55,232 nucleotides of DNA from Chromatiaceae bacterium. Lineage in GTDB: Bacteria > Pseudomonadota > Gammaproteobacteria > Chromatiales > Chromatiaceae. The DNA is taken from NCBI GenBank assembly GCA_025458165.1, contig JALOTB010000065.1, positions 1 to 55,232 of the forward strand. Reading direction: 5' to 3'. Positions 43,294-52,672 of the stretch are shown in pieces; the stretch's first letter is position 1, and every line of letters starts with the position of its first letter. A program made the translations under genes and the position numbers. A model generated the notes under the pieces. That model had not been told where the DNA came from. It searched no databases and worked only from the letters and a program-made list of their open reading frames with translations.

Positions 43294-44778
43294 ATGCATT
43301 CTGCCGCGGACGTCGTCGAGCGACGCTTGAAGCACCTTGAGACCCATCTAGAGCAGGAGAACCCGATCCTACTCAAAACGGTCCAGAGCTTCCGCTCACT
43401 CGATCGGATCGCGTACCGCATGGGCTTGCTCGAACGCGATCAGTCCTTCGCCACTCAGATCCCCTGGTGGCCGCTGATCTCGGTCCTGGGCACCTTCTCG
43501 GCCGGCAAGTCGACCTTCATTAACGACTTCCTCGGGCACAAACTGGAGCGCACCGGCAACCAGGCGGTGGACGACCGCTTCACCGTCATCTGCTTCAGCC
43601 GCGAGACCACCAGTCACGCCCTGCCCGGGGTCGCGCTGGACTCCGACCCGCGTTTCCCGCTCTACCAGATCTCCAAGGACATCGAGCAGGTGGCCCGCGG
43701 CGAGGGTCAGCGCATCGACGCCTATCTCCAGCTCAAGACCTGCTCCAGCGAGCGCCTGCGCGGCAAGATCCTGATCGACTCCCCCGGCTTCGACGCCGAC
43801 GCCCAGCGCAACGCCACCCTGCGCATCACCGATCGGATCATCGACCTCTCCGACCTGGTGCTGATCCTGTTCGACGCCCGCCATCCCGAGCCGGGCGCGA
43901 TGCGCGACACCCTCCAGCACCTGGTGGCCCACGCCATCCACCGCCCCGATTCGGGCAAGTTCCTGTATATCCTCAATCAGCTCGATACCACCGCGCGCGA
44001 GGATAACCCCGAGGAGGTCGTCGCCGCCTGGCAGCGGGCGCTCGGCGAGCAGGGGCTGACCGCGGGTCGCTTCTACACCATCTACAGCCCCGAAGCGGCC
44101 GTGCCAATCGACGACGAGAACAAGCGGCGTCGGTTCGAGAGAAAGCGCGACGAGGACCTCGGCGAGATCCACGGGCGCATGGCGGAGGTCACGGTGGAGC
44201 GCGCCTACCGGATCGTCGGGGCGCTCGACAAGACCGCGCACGACCTTGAGGAGCATGCCGTCCCGATCTTGACCCGCGCCATCGCCCGCTGGCGCCAGCG
44301 CACCCTGCTAGGCGACGCGGCGGTCTTCGGCGGGGCGCTGGCCGCCTTTCTCGCCTGGGGGCTCAGCGCCGGCCACTGGCAGGGCCTGAGCTACCAGCCC
44401 GCCTGGCTGCAGGGCCTGGGCGCCACCCCGTGGGCCTGGGTGCTCGTCGCGCTGGGCGTCCTGCTCGCCGTCGCGGTGCACTTCGGCATCCGTCACCTCG
44501 CCGCCAAGAGCCTCATCGGCTCGGTGCGCAAGGCGGGTCAGCGCCCCGGGCAACGGGGTGACCTGGTCGCCGCCTTCCACCGCAGTACCCGGCCCTGGCG
44601 CTCGATCTTCGCACCCTCGCCCGCCGGATGGAGCGGCGGGACTCGGCGCAAGCTCCACGAGGTGCGCCAGGAGGGCAACCTTTACGTGCAACGCCTAAAC
44701 GACCGCTTCACCAACCCGTCGGGGGCGGACCTCATGAGCGCCCAGGCGGCACCGGGGGGGTCTGCCGCCCCATCCTGA
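43294..44778 (+). CDS. Dynamin-like membrane GTPase
   Basis: A 494-residue large GTPase. The G1 motif GTFSAGKS is at 66-73, G3 is DSPGFD and G4 is NQLD, and the G2 threonine falls in the DDRFTVICF stretch. A helical region follows, then two membrane segments (about 345-365 and 385-405), and a basic C-terminal tail. This fits bacterial dynamin-like proteins of the EHD/mitofusin sort, which remodel or protect membranes. GGGAGGAGAAACCG is a strong ribosome-binding site. The gene stands alone downstream of a long non-coding region; NrtR begins 27 bases after its stop. Confidence 0.85.
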   Translation: MHSAADVVERRLKHLETHLEQENPILLKTVQSFRSLDRIAYRMGLLERDQSFATQIPWWPLISVLGTFSAGKSTFINDFLGHKLERTGNQAVDDRFTVICFSRETTSHALPGVALDSDPRFPLYQISKDIEQVARGEGQRIDAYLQLKTCSSERLRGKILIDSPGFDADAQRNATLRITDRIIDLSDLVLILFDARHPEPGAMRDTLQHLVAHAIHRPDSGKFLYILNQLDTTAREDNPEEVVAAWQRALGEQGLTAGRFYTIYSPEAAVPIDDENKRRRFERKRDEDLGEIHGRMAEVTVERAYRIVGALDKTAHDLEEHAVPILTRAIARWRQRTLLGDAAVFGGALAAFLAWGLSAGHWQGLSYQPAWLQGLGATPWAWVLVALGVLLAVAVHFGIRHLAAKSLIGSVRKAGQRPGQRGDLVAAFHRSTRPWRSIFAPSPAGWSGGTRRKLHEVRQEGNLYVQRLNDRFTNPSGADLMSAQAAPGGSAAPS

Positions 44779-44805
44779 GCGCGGAAGGCGCGCGCGTACG
44801 TCCTG

Positions 44806-45468
44806 ATGAGCACCGGGCCCTATTGCTACGAGTACCCCCACCCCGCCGTCACGACCGACGTGGCGCTCTTCCGCTTGAGCCCGGATGGCCTGACCCTCCT
44901 GCTCATCCGCCGCGCCAACGGGCCCTTCCAGGGTGACTGGGCCCTGCCCGGGGGGTTCCTGGAGATCGACGAGGACCTTCATCAGTGCGCCGCGCGCGAG
45001 CTGCGCGAGGAGACCGGCGTCGTCGGGGTCGCGCTGCGCGAGGTGGGTACCTTCGGGCGCCCCGGGCGTGACCCGCGCGAGCGCGTCATCAGCGTCGTCT
45101 ACTACGGCCTGGCGGCTCGCGACGGCGTCGCGCCCCGGGCCGCGAGCGACGCGGCCGAGGCGGCCTGGTTCCCGCTCGGGAGGCTTCCCGCCCTTGCCTT
45201 CGACCACGCAGAGATCATCCGCGCCGCCCACCAGCGCCTGGTCGGGGACCTGATCGACCCGACCGTCGCGGCACCAGTGCTCCCCGAGCGGTTCACCCTG
45301 GCCGAGCTGCAAGCGGTCTACGAGGGCCTCCTCGCCGGCCCGTGGGAGGCGCCGAGCGCCCGCGTCTGGACGCTGGCCCTGGCGCAGATCGAGGAGACCG
45401 GCGAGGAGCGCCCGTCCGCCCGCGGCCAGCCCGCTCGTCTCTACCGGCTCAAACGTCCGAGCGCCTGA
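44806..45468 (+). CDS. nrtR: NrtR-type Nudix/winged-helix regulator of NAD synthesis
   Basis: A 220-residue protein with an N-terminal Nudix domain and a C-terminal winged helix (about 150-220, [14 protein letters not shown] to PARLYRL). NrtR regulators sense ADP-ribose and repress NAD synthesis genes. The Nudix box, residues 50-72, is complete (G-x5-E-x7-RELREETGV), so hydrolase activity may be kept. The gene is located 17 bases before nadA, the expected target. An operator could not be recognised in the short upstream gap. A plain Nudix hydrolase is the alternative. Confidence 0.82.
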   Translation: MSTGPYCYEYPHPAVTTDVALFRLSPDGLTLLLIRRANGPFQGDWALPGGFLEIDEDLHQCAARELREETGVVGVALREVGTFGRPGRDPRERVISVVYYGLAARDGVAPRAASDAAEAAWFPLGRLPALAFDHAEIIRAAHQRLVGDLIDPTVAAPVLPERFTLAELQAVYEGLLAGPWEAPSARVWTLALAQIEETGEERPSARGQPARLYRLKRPSA

Positions 45469-45485
45469 GCGCCGTCGGAGGCACC

Positions 45486-46556
45486 ATGACCGCCAGCACC
45501 AACCAAGCCCCCCCAATCCGAGCGATCGAGGTGCCGCCGCACCCGCAATGGCCAGCGCTTTCCCATAGCGAGATGGCCGAGCTCAAGGCCAGCATCAAGC
45601 GGCTGCTGGCGGAGCAAAACGCGGTCCTGGTCGCCCACTACTACACCGACGGCGACCTCCAGGCCCTGGCCGAGGAGACCGGCGGCCTGGTTGCCGACTC
45701 GCTGGAGATGGCGCGCTTCGGCACCGAGAGCGGGGCCTCCACCCTGGTCGTTTGCGGCGTGCGCTTCATGGGCGAGACGGCCAAGATCCTCAATCCCGAA
45801 AAGCGCGTTCTCATGCCCGATCTGCGCGCCACCTGCTCGCTCGACGAGGGCTGCCCGGCGGCCGAGTTCGGCGCCTTTTGCGACGCCCACCCCGACCGTA
45901 CCGTGGTCGTCTATGCCAACACCAGCGCGGAGGTGAAGGCGCGCTCCGACTGGGTGGTCACCTCCAGCATCGCGCTGCCGGTGGTCAGCCACCTGCACGA
46001 GCGCGGCGAGAAGATCCTCTGGGCCCCCGACCGCCATCTCGGCCACTATGTCGAGCGCCAGACCGGCGCCGACATGCTCCTCTGGCAGGGCGCCTGCGTG
46101 GTCCATGAGGAGTTCAAGGGCTTCGCCCTCGATCGGCTGCGCCGGCTGCACCCGGATGCCGCCGTGCTGGTCCACCCCGAGTCCCCCGACGAGGTGGTCG
46201 ATCAGGCCGACGTGGTAGGCTCCACCACCCAGCTCATCCGCGCCGTCGCCGAGCTGCCCAACCGCGAGTTCATCGTCGCCACCGACGAGGGCATCTTCTG
46301 GAAGATGCACCAGCTCGCCCCGGACAAGAAGCTGATCGCCGCCCCCACCGCCGGGGTCGGGGCGACCTGCGAGTCCTGCGCCCACTGCCCCTGGATGGCG
46401 ATGAACGCGCTCACCAACCTGGAGCGGGTCCTGATCCGCGGCGATCAAGAGGTCCACGTCGAGGAGTCCATCCGCCAGCGCGCGGTGGTCCCTATCCAGC
46501 GCATGCTCGACTTCGCCCGGCGCAACGGGATCGGCGCGCGCCGTGACGCCGACTGA
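45486..46556 (+). CDS. nadA: Quinolinate synthase A
   Basis: A 356-residue [4Fe-4S] enzyme that condenses iminoaspartate with dihydroxyacetone phosphate to quinolinate in NAD synthesis. Family features include [73 protein letters not shown] and [16 protein letters not shown]. Cysteines for the cluster are present, with a C-terminal [22 protein letters not shown] precedes the ATG at 45486. It follows nrtR closely and was probably co-transcribed with it. Confidence 0.95.
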   Translation: MTASTNQAPPIRAIEVPPHPQWPALSHSEMAELKASIKRLLAEQNAVLVAHYYTDGDLQALAEETGGLVADSLEMARFGTESGASTLVVCGVRFMGETAKILNPEKRVLMPDLRATCSLDEGCPAAEFGAFCDAHPDRTVVVYANTSAEVKARSDWVVTSSIALPVVSHLHERGEKILWAPDRHLGHYVERQTGADMLLWQGACVVHEEFKGFALDRLRRLHPDAAVLVHPESPDEVVDQADVVGSTTQLIRAVAELPNREFIVATDEGIFWKMHQLAPDKKLIAAPTAGVGATCESCAHCPWMAMNALTNLERVLIRGDQEVHVEESIRQRAVVPIQRMLDFARRNGIGARRDAD

Positions 46557-46705
46557 GCGGCCTTCCTTGGCAAAGGGTGCTGGCATATTCTAAGATCCCG
46601 CCGCACAACTAGAACGACGAGGGCGAGCGCCATCAGGGGGCGCCGCCGAGAGTCGACCCGGCACGACGAAGGGGTCGGGATCAAGCCACCACACCGAGGA
46701 TTGCC

Positions 46706-47314
46706 ATGGCCAAGTCTGGCACTTCCGCCAAGAAGACCATCATTGTGGTCGTCTTGCTCTTCCTTGCCGGCATCGTCTTCGCCGGTGTCTTCAACTTCGG
46801 CGTTGCTTATACCAACGAGATGGAGTTCTGTACCTCCTGTCACTCGATGCAGATCAATCTGGAAGAGTACAAGCAGACCAAGCACTACATGAACCGCTCC
46901 GGCGTCCAGGCGACCTGCTCCGATTGCCACGTCCCCAAGGAGTTCCTGCCCAAGATGTACGCCAAGGTGATGGCGGCCAAGGATGTCTTCCACGAGGTCC
47001 TCGGGACCATCGACACGGCGGAGAAGTACGAGGCGCACCGCTGGGACATGGCCACACGCGTCTGGGCCAAGATGAAGAGCAGCAACTCGCGCGAATGCAT
47101 GAGCTGCCACCAGTACGCCCACATGGATCTCTCCGAGCAAGACCGCTCGGCCCGCAACCGTCACGGCAGCGCCGAGGACAAGGGCATGAGCTGCATCGAC
47201 TGCCATCAGGGCATCGCCCACAAGCTCCCCGACGAGCCCGAAGACTCAACGGGCGGCGCGGGCGCGGGCGCCGCCGCCGTCAAGGGCGCCGATTCGCCGG
47301 CCGCCGCCAACTGA
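46706..47314 (+). CDS. NapC/NirT-type tetraheme cytochrome c
   Basis: A 202-residue membrane-anchored cytochrome. A single N-terminal membrane helix (about 10-32) is followed by four heme-binding CxxCH motifs: CTSCH (42-46), CSDCH, CMSCH and CIDCH. This is the NapC/NirT/NrfH pattern, which normally passes electrons between the quinone pool and periplasmic redox proteins. Methionine near the first heme and several histidines are conserved. A Gly/Ala tail ends the protein. It starts a plus-strand set with the ankyrin protein and fccAB, which suggests it handles electrons from sulfide oxidation in either direction. Confidence 0.88.
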   Translation: MAKSGTSAKKTIIVVVLLFLAGIVFAGVFNFGVAYTNEMEFCTSCHSMQINLEEYKQTKHYMNRSGVQATCSDCHVPKEFLPKMYAKVMAAKDVFHEVLGTIDTAEKYEAHRWDMATRVWAKMKSSNSRECMSCHQYAHMDLSEQDRSARNRHGSAEDKGMSCIDCHQGIAHKLPDEPEDSTGGAGAGAAAVKGADSPAAAN

Positions 47315-47362
47315 GGCGGCTGCGGACCGACCCAGGTCTTGCTACTTGGAGCTGAGAGGGCC

Positions 47363-48301
47363 ATGCAACTGAGACAGCTCACCGCCTTGATCGCACTCTG
47401 CGGCTGGCTTGCCTCCGTTGGGGCTTGGGCCGCAGACCTGGATACCGAGCTGCGGCTCGCCGCGGCCATCGGCGACAACCAGACCATCGAGCGGGTGCTC
47501 GATGCCGGGGCCGACGTCAACACCGCGAACAAGCTCGGTAAGACCGCGCTGATGATGGCGGTGGAGGCCGACAATCTGGAGACCGTGGCCCTGCTCCTCA
47601 CGCGCGGAGCGAACGTCAATGCCCGCACCGTCGCTGGCTGCACAGCCCTGACGTTCGCCGCGGAGAACGGCCACATCGGGATCACCGCGCTTCTCATCGA
47701 GGCCGGTGCCAACCTGCACGACCGCACCCGCGCCGGCTGGGACTCCCTGATGATCGCCTCCCGTTACGGCATCACAGATATGGTCGAGCAGCTCCTGTTC
47801 CGCGGGGCCGACCCCAAGGCCTCGGACAAGGAGGGGCGCACCGCGATGATGCAAGCGGCCGAGAAGGGCCACGCCGCTATCGTCGATCTGCTGCTCAAGG
47901 GAGGCGCCGACATCAACGCGCGGGACAAGGATGGCGCGACGGCCCTCATCATCGCCGCGGGCGAGGGCCAGGCCCAAGTCGTCGATGTGCTGTTGCGACA
48001 TCGCGCGGACCTCAACGCCACCGATCGGCAAGGCGCGACGGCGCTGATGTGGGCAGCCGGCCGGGGACAGGGGGCCATCATGCAGTCGCTGCTCCGGCAT
48101 GGAGCAAATCCCAACGTCCAGGATACCGATGGCGTGACGGCGTTGATGGAAGCGGTCTCAACGGACCATAACGACCTGATTGCACCCCTGATGCATTATC
48201 GGGCCGACCCATCGCTCGCGGACCGCCAAGGACGCACCGCAGTAGACATCGCTAAGTCGAGGGGCAATGAAGAGGCGGTCGGTCTCCTGGCCAACCGCTG
48301 A
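47363..48301 (+). CDS. Exported ankyrin-repeat protein linked to fcc genes
   Basis: A 312-residue protein with a signal peptide (residues 1-24, ending AWAAD) and about eight 33-residue ankyrin repeats that fill the mature chain (for example [31 protein letters not shown]). Ankyrin repeats mediate protein-protein contacts. Periplasmic location next to FccAB and a tetraheme cytochrome suggests an assembly, docking or oxidant-protection role; bacterial periplasmic ankyrins such as AnkB are known to protect catalase. GAGAGGGCC precedes the ATG at 47363. It lies 48 bases after the cytochrome gene. Confidence 0.85.
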   Translation: MQLRQLTALIALCGWLASVGAWAADLDTELRLAAAIGDNQTIERVLDAGADVNTANKLGKTALMMAVEADNLETVALLLTRGANVNARTVAGCTALTFAAENGHIGITALLIEAGANLHDRTRAGWDSLMIASRYGITDMVEQLLFRGADPKASDKEGRTAMMQAAEKGHAAIVDLLLKGGADINARDKDGATALIIAAGEGQAQVVDVLLRHRADLNATDRQGATALMWAAGRGQGAIMQSLLRHGANPNVQDTDGVTALMEAVSTDHNDLIAPLMHYRADPSLADRQGRTAVDIAKSRGNEEAVGLLANR

Positions 48302-48404
48302 GGAATCGAGAACCACTATCAGCGCTTGGGGCGCTCCGGACGAGCGGCACCCAGCGCACCCAGAGGCCGGCGAGGCCAAGACGGCAGCGAGGCCGAGCCC
48401 TACT

Positions 48405-48424
48405 GCGGGGTGCAATAACCCCGC
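48405..48424 (+). other. Stem-loop in the ankyrin-fccA gap
   Basis: A seven-base stem, GCGGGGT with ACCCCGC, and a six-base loop, located 37 bases before fccA and not followed by a T run. It may be a processing or stability element that separates expression of fccAB from the upstream genes. Confidence 0.45.
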
Positions 48425-48461
48425 TTCAGTCGGAAACGCACCTGATACCTAAGGAGGTAAC

Positions 48462-49091
48462 ATGGCATACAAGAAGATGAACCTGGCGGCGGTTGCCGGC
48501 GCAGTCGCGCTCTGCCTATCGACGGGAATCCAAGCCGCTGACGCCCCTGCTGCCCCCGAGCTCGTCTCCGGCGCAAGCGCGCGCATGCTCTCCGAGACCT
48601 GCGCCGGTTGCCACGGCACAGACGGCCAGAGCGTCGGCCCCGCCTCACCGACCATCGCCGGCATGAACGCGGAGTACTTCACCGAGATCATGCAGGGCTT
48701 CCGCAGCGGCGAGATCTACTCGACCATCATGGGCCGCATCGCGAAGGGCTACACGGATGAGGAGATCGCGCTGATGGCCGGCTTCTTCGCTGGCAAGCCG
48801 TTCCAGCCCGCCAAGCAGAAGTTCGACGAGGCGTTGGCGAGCAACGGCGCCAAACTTCACGAGAAATACTGCGACAAGTGCCACGCCGAGGGCGGCAAGG
48901 TGCTGGAGGGCGAGGAATACTACATCCTGGCCGGCCAGTGGACTCCGTACCTCGAGAATGCGATCGAGGACTTCAAGGGCGAGCGCCGTCCGATGCCGAA
49001 GAAAATGGCCACCGAGTTCAAGAAGCTCATGGGCAAGGAAGCTGATGAGGGCCTGAAGGCCCTGCTCCAGTACTACGCCAGCCAGCAGTGA
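48462..49091 (+). CDS. fccA: Flavocytochrome c sulfide dehydrogenase, diheme cytochrome subunit
   Basis: A 209-residue precursor of the diheme subunit that accepts electrons from the flavin subunit during sulfide oxidation in the periplasm. A signal peptide covers residues 1-25. Heme sites are CAGCH (47-51) and CDKCH (137-141). Segments such as [35 protein letters not shown] [12 protein letters not shown] and YYASQQ at the C terminus correspond closely to Allochromatium FccA as I remember it. AAGGAGGTAAC is a near-perfect ribosome-binding site. The gene is 20 bases upstream of fccB. Confidence 0.95.
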   Translation: MAYKKMNLAAVAGAVALCLSTGIQAADAPAAPELVSGASARMLSETCAGCHGTDGQSVGPASPTIAGMNAEYFTEIMQGFRSGEIYSTIMGRIAKGYTDEEIALMAGFFAGKPFQPAKQKFDEALASNGAKLHEKYCDKCHAEGGKVLEGEEYYILAGQWTPYLENAIEDFKGERRPMPKKMATEFKKLMGKEADEGLKALLQYYASQQ

Positions 49092-49111
49092 AGGAGAGAG
49101 GAGAGATCCGC

Positions 49112-50404
49112 ATGAAAATGAATCGTCGTGACTTCGTCAAGGCGGCCGGCGCGGCAACCGCCGTTGGCCTGGTTGGCGTTCCCCACATCGCCTTTGGCGC
49201 CAGCAAGAAGGTGGTCATCGTCGGCGGCGGCACCTCGGGTGCTACGGCGGCCAAGTACATCAAGCGGCTCGATTCGAGCATCGACGTCACCGTCGTCGAG
49301 CCGAACGAGACCTACTACACCTGTTACTTCAGCAATAAGGTCATCGCCGGCATCCTGCCGATCGAGGCGATCCAGGTGTCCTATGACGGACTCAAGGCGC
49401 ACGGCGTCACCATGGTCAAGGACAAGGCCGTCGCCGTCGACGCCGAGAAGAAGGTCGTCAAGACCGAGGGCGGAAAGGAGCTGGCCTACGACCGCTGCAT
49501 TGTCGCCCCTGGTATCGAGCTCCTGTTCGACAAGATTGAGGGGCACAGCGCCGAGGCCGCCGAGGGCGCGATGCCGCACGCCTGGAAGGCGGGTGATCAG
49601 ACCCGTCTGCTGCGCTCCCAGCTCGAGGCCATGCCCGACGGCGGCACCGTGATCATCGCCTCTCCGCCGAATCCGTTCCGCTGCCCGCCTGGGCCCTACG
49701 AGCGCGCGAGCCTGATTGCGCACTACCTGAAGACGAACAAGCCCAAGTCCAAGGTGATCATCCTCGACGCCAAGTCGAAGTTCTCCAAGCAGGGCCTGTT
49801 CGTCCAGGGCTGGGAGAAGTTCTTCGGCTTCGGGACCGACAATGCGCTGCTCGAGTGGCGTGGGGGCGATGACCATGCGGTCGTGCGTGCTGACCCCGCC
49901 ACGATGACGGTGGAGACCGCCTTTGGTGAAGAGGTCAAGGGTGACGTGGTCAACATCATCCCACCGCAGCGCGCCGGTGCGATTGCCCAGGCGAGCGGAC
50001 TCGCGAACGAAAGCGGCTGGTGTCCGGTGGACCAGAAGACCTTCGAGTCCACCCTGCACAAGGGTGTCCATGTCATCGGCGACGCCGTGATCGCGGGCTC
50101 CATGCCCAAGTCCGGCTACGCCGCCAACAGCCAAGGCAAGGTGTGCGCCGCCGCGGTGGTCGCCCTGCTCAATGACGCCGAGGTGGGCGTCCCGTCCTAT
50201 GTCAACACCTGCTACTCGCTGATCGAGCCCGACTGGGCCATCTCAGTCGCGGGCGTCTACAAGCTGGGCGCCGACGGCAAGATCGCCGACGTCCCCGGCT
50301 CGGGCGGCGTGACCCCCATGGACGCCACGCCCGAGATGCACAAGCGTGAGGTCGAGTACGCCTATAGCTGGTACGACAACATCGTGAGCGACATCTTCAA
50401 GTAA
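49112..50404 (+). CDS. fccB: Flavocytochrome c sulfide dehydrogenase, flavoprotein subunit
   Basis: A 430-residue FAD enzyme that oxidises sulfide to sulfur or polysulfide. It starts with a Tat signal (RRDFVKAAG), suiting export with cofactor bound. The dinucleotide-binding motif is [14 protein letters not shown]; the covalent flavin cysteine is Cys71 in YYTCYF; the redox disulfide cysteines occur in FRCPPGP and [21 protein letters not shown] and the [12 protein letters not shown] end are typical. ATG at 49112 is chosen, with GGAGAGAGGAGAG upstream. A terminator follows at 50443. Confidence 0.95.
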   Translation: MKMNRRDFVKAAGAATAVGLVGVPHIAFGASKKVVIVGGGTSGATAAKYIKRLDSSIDVTVVEPNETYYTCYFSNKVIAGILPIEAIQVSYDGLKAHGVTMVKDKAVAVDAEKKVVKTEGGKELAYDRCIVAPGIELLFDKIEGHSAEAAEGAMPHAWKAGDQTRLLRSQLEAMPDGGTVIIASPPNPFRCPPGPYERASLIAHYLKTNKPKSKVIILDAKSKFSKQGLFVQGWEKFFGFGTDNALLEWRGGDDHAVVRADPATMTVETAFGEEVKGDVVNIIPPQRAGAIAQASGLANESGWCPVDQKTFESTLHKGVHVIGDAVIAGSMPKSGYAANSQGKVCAAAVVALLNDAEVGVPSYVNTCYSLIEPDWAISVAGVYKLGADGKIADVPGSGGVTPMDATPEMHKREVEYAYSWYDNIVSDIFK

Positions 50405-50442
50405 CAACAAGACGCGCCCCCGAGGGCGCCGCGCAACCGCTT

Positions 50443-50466
50443 AGGGGGCCGCAAGGCCCCCTTTTT
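50443..50466 (+). terminator. Rho-independent terminator after fccB
   Basis: A perfect GGGGGCC/GGCCCCC stem with GCAA tetraloop is followed immediately by TTTTT, the clearest terminator in the window. It lies 39 bases after the fccB stop and before the convergent cytochrome gene. Confidence 0.9.
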
Positions 50467-50487
50467 GCTGGGGCTGCAACGGGCGAT

Positions 50488-50814
50488 CTATTTCTGCGCC
50501 AACCACTCGGCGATACGCCCGAAGTCTTCGTCGCTGACGCCCGTCACCGTCGCCCGCATCACGGTGGACAGGCCGTTCGACCGCACGCCGTCGCGGATGT
50601 CCTTCATCTGGCGCAGCAGGTAGGCTTGGTTCTGACCCGCGATCACCGGGTAGTCCGGACTCACCGGGTGGCTGCCATCGGCGCCGTGACAAGCCGCGCA
50701 GCCCTTTTCACGGAACAGGGCGCCGGTATCCGCAAAGGCGATCGCGGGTAACAAGACCATCGCTGCAATGTAGGTCAACGCCAAAGCTCCCGCCCCGTTA
50801 ACGGGCCGCCCCAT
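50488..50814 (-). CDS. Monoheme class I cytochrome c
   Basis: A 108-residue precursor with a signal peptide (residues 1-28, ending AIAFA) and a single CAACH heme site (39-43). The distal ligand methionine is probably in the LSTVMRATVTG region. This is a c5/c553-like small soluble carrier. AGGGGGTGCGCCAG precedes the ATG at 50814; a longer frame starts upstream. It is convergent with fccB, so the two share the terminator region, and it lies 68 bases downstream of the SUMF1 gene on its own strand. It could serve as an electron acceptor for flavocytochrome c. Confidence 0.85.
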   Translation of the reverse strand: MGRPVNGAGALALTYIAAMVLLPAIAFADTGALFREKGCAACHGADGSHPVSPDYPVIAGQNQAYLLRQMKDIRDGVRSNGLSTVMRATVTGVSDEDFGRIAEWLAQK

Positions 50815-50882
50815 CTGGCGCACCCCCTTCGTTGAGGCGCTCGTCTCAATCATCGGTTCGTAACTCCCCAGCGTCCCATGTG

Positions 50883-51950
50883 TCATCGGCGGGTGACCTT
50901 GGGCTCAACACCGCTGCCCGCAGCCAGATCCCCAGGCCCCAGCTCGCGCACCAGGCGGAAGCCCATCTCCTCGGTGCGCCGCACCGCGGCATTCCAGTCG
51001 CGCCACCCGGCGATCAGGCGTGAAGGCGAATCGCTCCAGGCGCCGTTGCGCAGCACCCGCCGGCGCGAGTCGTAGCGGCCGTCGCAGACCTGCGCCGACC
51101 AGGTCTCCGGGTTCGGGGCGCGGATCGAGCAGGTCCACTCCGCGACGTTCCCCGCCATGTCGTAGAGACCCCAGGCGTTGGGGGCAAAGGAGCCCACCGG
51201 GGCGGTCGAGACGCCATCCCAGGGGCTGCCGCACCCGTCACAGTTGGCCCGGTTGGTCCCGACCTCATCGCCCCAGGGATAGGGGGTCCGGGCACCGGCC
51301 CGCGCCGCGTGCTCCCACTCCATCTCGGTCGGCAGCCGGAAGCGCTGCCCGCTCGGCCGGCCGAGCCAGCGGGCGAAGTTGGTGGCGTCGTAGACATTGA
51401 CGTTGATCACCGGCCGCTGCCCGCGGCCCCAGCCCATGTCGTCGGGGAGCTCGCGGGCGGTCTCCCGGGCGAATCGGTCGTAGTCGTCGAAGGTGACCTC
51501 GTAGACCCCGAGGTCGAAGGGCTGCAGACAGACCGGCGGCTCCGCCCCAGCCCCCTCCGGACTCTCGTAGCAGCCGCCCGGGATGCGCACGAAGCGCATG
51601 CCCGTGGTGGACTCCTGCCAGGTCGGCGGGGTTGACATCGAACCCTGCCCCGACATCGGGACGGCCTCGGCCTGCGGGCGAAAGACCCGGGCACCCAGGT
51701 CGGGCGGCTGCCAGATCGGTGGCCGCGCGGTGAGCGCGGGCCGCGTCGCCTCGCAGGTCAGGTCCGCCCCGCAGGTTTCCTCGGGGTCCGCGGCGACCAC
51801 GGCCGAGCCGCACAGCCCAAGCAGGGCGATCCAGGGCGAGTGCGAGCACCGAACAAGGCTGGGGGCCTTTGGCGTCGTTGCGCGGGACCTTTCGCGGTGC
51901 GCCAACGCGCCGGAGTCTCTGTGCGTGTCACCGATCATACCCGCCCCCAT
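50883..51950 (-). CDS. SUMF1/formylglycine-generating-enzyme-like exported protein
   Basis: A 355-residue protein with an N-terminal hydrophobic stretch (about 40-54, [15 protein letters not shown]) preceded by a long polar lead, so the true start may be later. The FGE-sulfatase domain is recognised by [98 protein letters not shown] and [15 protein letters not shown]1 family proteins modify target proteins or bind sugar-like ligands; the exact role here is unknown. It is followed by a cytochrome gene. Confidence 0.8.
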   Translation of the reverse strand: MGAGMIGDTHRDSGALAHRERSRATTPKAPSLVRCSHSPWIALLGLCGSAVVAADPEETCGADLTCEATRPALTARPPIWQPPDLGARVFRPQAEAVPMSGQGSMSTPPTWQESTTGMRFVRIPGGCYESPEGAGAEPPVCLQPFDLGVYEVTFDDYDRFARETARELPDDMGWGRGQRPVINVNVYDATNFARWLGRPSGQRFRLPTEMEWEHAARAGARTPYPWGDEVGTNRANCDGCGSPWDGVSTAPVGSFAPNAWGLYDMAGNVAEWTCSIRAPNPETWSAQVCDGRYDSRRRVLRNGAWSDSPSRLIAGWRDWNAAVRRTEEMGFRLVRELGPGDLAAGSGVEPKVTRR

Positions 51951-51992
51951 TGCTCACGGCCCCGTTTCGCGTGCGACTGAGGATGAGGGCGC

Positions 51993-52307
51993 TCAGCAGC
52001 CGTCATCCGAGACCGTCGTCGGCACGCCCGACTCGGGGTCCTTCATCACCTCGCCTTGTTTGTCCGTGCGCTGGACGCGGATGAACATCATGCTCTGGAC
52101 CCGGTGGAACTGCTCTCTCATCGCGCGCTCGACGTCGGTGTCGCGCATATCCTCGTAGATATAGATCCGCCCGGCCCGCTCCGCCCGCAGCTCGCTCGGC
52201 GTCGGCTCGAACAGCCGACGCAGCTCGATGTCGCGGACGCCCGCGGCGAGTACGGGACTCGCCACCGCCAACGCGACCGCCAGACAACTGAGTTTCATCG
52301 CGTCCAT
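51993..52307 (-). CDS. Small secreted protein, copy A of a tandem pair
   Basis: A 104-residue protein: signal peptide (residues 1-22, VASPVLAA) and a mature region with DIELRRLFEPTPSELRAERAGRIYIYEDMRDTDVERAM, RVQSMMFIRVQRTDKQGEVMKDPESGVP and a C-terminal DDGC. No family is recognised. GGAAGGAGAGGGTT precedes the ATG. It is the second of two adjacent copies (see 52673-52978). It lies 42 bases upstream of the SUMF1 gene on the same strand, so they may be one unit. Confidence 0.7.
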   Translation of the reverse strand: MDAMKLSCLAVALAVASPVLAAGVRDIELRRLFEPTPSELRAERAGRIYIYEDMRDTDVERAMREQFHRVQSMMFIRVQRTDKQGEVMKDPESGVPTTVSDDGC

Positions 52308-52672
52308 AACCCTCTCCTTCCGCTCAGGCCGCATCCTGGATGGTGCCGCCAAATTCCTGACTACAAGACTAGGCTTCATGCCAGCACTTTGCCATAGCGT
52401 TGACGTGCTGATCCTTTCGGGCGATCGCCCGCGCATGACCCTGGGATATGCTCGGGAAAGACCGCGGGCCGGGCGGGATCGCTTGGGCCTTTGACGCCGT
52501 GGCCGGCCGTCCGAGCGCGGCGCAGGATGAGGAACGACATGAAGGTCCTGATCCCGGACGACCACGCCCTGCTCCGTACGGGTCTCGCCCATGAATATGT
52601 GAGAACCGCCCTCGTCTGCCTCGCTCGGGGGACCGGCAGCGACGCCGATGCCGCGCATCCGGGCACCCCCGT
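52308..52672. other. Gap between duplicated genes with response-regulator fossil
   Basis: The 365 bases between the two copies hold no intact gene. A plus-strand segment at 52539-52601 encodes the first residues of a NarL-type receiver (MKVLIPDDHALLRTGLA), then runs into unrelated sequence. The rest is non-coding and presumably holds the promoter of copy A. Confidence 0.55.
52539..52601 (+). pseudogene. Truncated receiver domain of a NarL/LuxR-type response regulator
   Basis: Only about 20 codons survive: MKVLIPDDHALLRTGLAHEY, which matches the beta1-alpha1 start of LuxR-type response regulators (consensus ILIADDH-x-LLR-x-GL). The residue before DDH has become proline. The frame continues without any further receiver sequence, so this is a fossil. 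Confidence 0.55.

Noticed and set aside
42931..43421. Minus-strand frames of 121-138 codons upstream of the dynamin-like gene
   Set aside because: They overlap stem-loops and the dynamin gene start, have no ribosome-binding site and no recognisable motif.
46560..46600. Sigma-54 promoter (TTGGCAAAGGGTGCTGG) before the tetraheme cytochrome gene
   Set aside because: The GG and GC elements are eight bases apart instead of ten, so the site does not meet the -24/-12 rule.
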